Source of the DNA: Toxonevra muliebris
Lineage: Eukaryota > Arthropoda > Insecta > Diptera > Pallopteridae
DNA: 64,000 nucleotides
NCBI GenBank assembly: GCA_963691655.1
Contig: OY829326.1
Location: 42,931,989-42,995,988, forward strand
Direction: 5' to 3'
Position numbers and translations under genes: made by a program. Below are positions 61,756 to 64,000 of this stretch, in pieces. Every line of letters starts with the position of its first letter. The first letter of the stretch is position 1. Below the pieces are notes generated by a model that was not told the DNA's origin, searched no databases, and worked only from the letters and a program-made list of their open reading frames with translations.

Positions 61756-63239
61756 CTTGTAGTACAAATACTAACCATAGGTACAAGTACAACCACATAT
61801 ACTCAAACATATAAGCACGCACACACACACGTAGATAAGCGTCTTTGCTTCTCGTCTGAGCTTTGCAAATGAATACCTAGTGCAAATTTTTAGCTGGGGC
61901 AGAACTTGGAGGTGCCTCAAATCAAATCAAATGTTGTTGTCGATCGCCCAACTTGATTTTTCAATGATTTCGTTGTCGTACTCACAGTGTGACGTTATTG
62001 TTGTTTTAATATTTTTTTTTTTTTTTGATTTTGATACGTAAATACTTTGGCAGTATGTAGGCTCAAACTTTGGATTTGTTTAGTTAATTCAGGAAGGTTT
62101 TCTGTTTATTTGTTTTTTGCCTTTGCTTTCTATGTCTGTAACTACGAAGGGTGTTTTGTAACGAATTGTAAGACGGAAATATAATATGTGTATGAAGGTT
62201 GCTGCTGCTGTTTTACCATTAGCTGGCAACATTAGCTATAGTCAATCTATTGCCACACTTCTTTATAACTGATATTACGGTTTTTTTTTCTTTTTAGCTT
62301 CCCTTCTTAGCAAAAAATAAAAAAAGAAAATGTTACTTTCTACCTAACTATATAAAATGGCAAGCAGACAGCGCTCAAATAAAAACGCATAAATAAATAA
62401 ATAAATGATTAAAAGAGCAAAAGATTAATTAAATTTCTATGTTATTGCCAGCGGAAATCCAAAAACAAAGGAAAACGCGCAATATTTACTATCCATATTT
62501 GGCAATAAATGGAGACTACTTACTTGCGTACGTACATAAATATATATATGTATGTATGTAAGTCGTGATGTCGATTATAGTTTTTGCTACCAGTTTTCAA
62601 TTTCAATTTTGCTCTCAATCTACAGAAACAATAAAACGTTGACACACAATTCGCTACACATATATACGTACGTTAGGATGGTTCACTTTTTTCAGGGGAA
62701 TTATATTGTTAGACAAAGTTCTTCGGATGTATTTTGTCCAAATTCGGAAATTGCATCGACTTGAGTTTTTCAAGTTTTATGAAATTTAATTTAAAAAATT
62801 AATATTACGCTGTGCAATATGGGCCACAGAATCTTAGCAATCGTTTTCGAACAAATTTAACCCGCCATCGGCAAACCTCTTGATCTTCTAGAGTGTATGA
62901 TCATCAGGGAAGTCAAAAATATACATATTGCGATTTTGGATTGGCAATTAGTACATCAAAATCAATGAAAAAGGGCTCTCAAAATTTCGTAGTCATGATC
63001 TCGAAGTCAGATTGTCACGATCATCTTGTTTTGGAATTCCGATGTCATCTTCGAATTCAGCAGACCAAAATGCATATTAAACCCTTTATTTAACACGAAC
63101 GAATCCCAGCGGACCCACTTACCCACCACCCACCCACCCACGAAACAGTCCGGACTGCCTGTGTAACGCAACTCGTGAATGGGTGAAGTTATATATCCCA
63201 ATGGTTTTCAAACAGCTACAGATTAGAATCATCAGCTGT
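61756..63239. other. Upstream flank of the small heat-shock gene
   Basis: AT-rich DNA with CA and TGTA simple repeats and a CCCA repeat near 63121-63143. No gene or RNA seen. Confidence 0.45.
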
Positions 63240-64000
63240 TTAATCATTAAAGGAATTTAAAATTGCTTGTTTTATAGAAAATAAGGAATCAGTTATATCA
63301 AATAGGCCATGTTGATTATTGAAATCATTGCATATGCAACGTAATGGATCATTTTGGGCATAGTTAGATCGGCAAGTACTCAATTTAATCAAGATAGGAT
63401 ACCTTGAACAACGATTTGGGATATTTAAGCCAATTTTATTTAGTAGAATTTCAGGATGAATGTCACCATTCAGTAATTTAGTCATAAACATAACATTCAG
63501 CATTGTTCTTCTGCTGTCTAATGTCGGTAGGTCAATAAATTTGCGACGATGTATGTAAGAAGATAAATTATGTAATGGATCCCAACGTAAATTTCTTAAC
63601 GCAAACAAGAGAAACTGTTTTCGAACTGACTCGAGTCTGTCTTTATAGCGATTATATTGAGGACTCCAAACTGTTGAACCATACTCCAAAATAGGTCTTA
63701 CCAGTGCCGTAAAAAGTGTTTTTGTTATATACGGATCACTAAATTCAATATCCCATCTTTTAACGAATGCAAAAATTCCCTTTGCTTTATTTACACACAT
63801 ATTGATATGCAGATTAAAACGCAATTTAGGATCCATAACTATACCCAAATCAGTAAAAGTGTTCACCACCTCCAGGGTATAATCATTTATAAATTAATGT
63901 TAAGGAATTGGCAGACGTCTCGAAAAGACCATAGACTTACATTTCTTTAAATTTAAAAACATTAAGTTTATCTGACACCAATGTGATAATGCCGTGAGGT
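63240..64000 (-). pseudogene. Non-LTR retrotransposon reverse transcriptase fragment, runs off the window
   Basis: The open frame 63869-63240 carries FTDLGIVMDPKLRF, ALVRPILEYGSTVWSP and RLESVRKQFLLFALR, the palm-to-thumb region and downstream part of jockey-type LINE reverse transcriptase. It continues upstream to the window edge as HWCQINLMFLNLKKCKSMVF, but with two stops between (near 63895), so the copy is broken. The catalytic FADD motif would lie beyond 64000. The frame ends at 63240 without an RNase H domain. Confidence 0.88.

Noticed and set aside
61760..62000. Heat-shock elements upstream of the small heat-shock gene.
   Set aside because: Only single GAA or TTC units were found; no three-unit array with correct 2-bp spacing.
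1..64000. CRISPR arrays, bacterial operons, phage or viral genes.
   Set aside because: No regular spaced repeats or such genes; introns, SINEs and codon use are those of an insect nuclear genome.

Overview
The window is a piece of an AT-rich dipteran nuclear chromosome. Four protein genes give clear fly-like translations, and their order (Clock, Henna, an EGF/sushi matrix protein, a small heat-shock protein) matches what I remember of the 66A neighbourhood of Drosophila 3L. The proteins are close to but clearly different from Drosophila, introns are long and full of transposon debris, and several repeats look like those of tephritid-type genomes. A higher fly outside Drosophila, perhaps a tephritid, is my best guess; family level is inference.

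Layout. 1-9.3 kb: non-coding DNA with decayed transposons, a piggyBac-like transposase scrap, microsatellites and a perfect VRI/PDP1-type site. 9368-25953 (+): Clock (Clk) in eight coding exons, 1021 residues; its first coding exon has only 38 nt and is followed by a 12.9 kb intron filled with SINEs, LINE scraps, two TTAA-flanked MITEs, a non-autonomous Transib and further MITEs. 25.9-28.8 kb: Clk 3' flank with a short degenerate tandem repeat and two more TTAA-flanked MITEs. 28830-32735 (-): Henna (phenylalanine/tryptophan hydroxylase), six coding exons, one GC-AG intron. 33-39.6 kb: spacer with a TATA box, an 80-bp-arm hairpin, a LINE tail and a long-TIR Tc1-like MITE. 39621-51241 (-): a secreted, roughly 1922-residue protein with four sushi modules, about 25 EGF modules and an HYR domain, in eleven coding exons. 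51.3-60.9 kb: spacer with a broken Tc1/mariner transposase, a MITE and a broken LINE. 60923-61387 (-): small heat-shock protein, single exon, TATA promoter. 63240-64000 (-): reverse transcriptase part of a broken LINE running off the window.

The four genes do not form a pathway. Clk is the bHLH-PAS activator of the circadian loop; Henna feeds tyrosine (and peripheral serotonin) synthesis; the matrix protein is extracellular; the heat-shock protein is a chaperone. What joins them is conserved neighbourhood.

I did not find a convincing new multi-gene system. The most interesting points are the Clk locus remodelled by transposons (giant first intron, a 220 bp MITE making up most of intron 3, the first canonical AATAAA lying inside a MITE), a Transib element with RAG-like CACAGTG ends and a perfect 5-bp duplication, a family of TTAA-flanked MITEs with a piggyBac-like transposase scrap in the same window, an 80-bp-arm hairpin, and the GC-AG intron in Henna.
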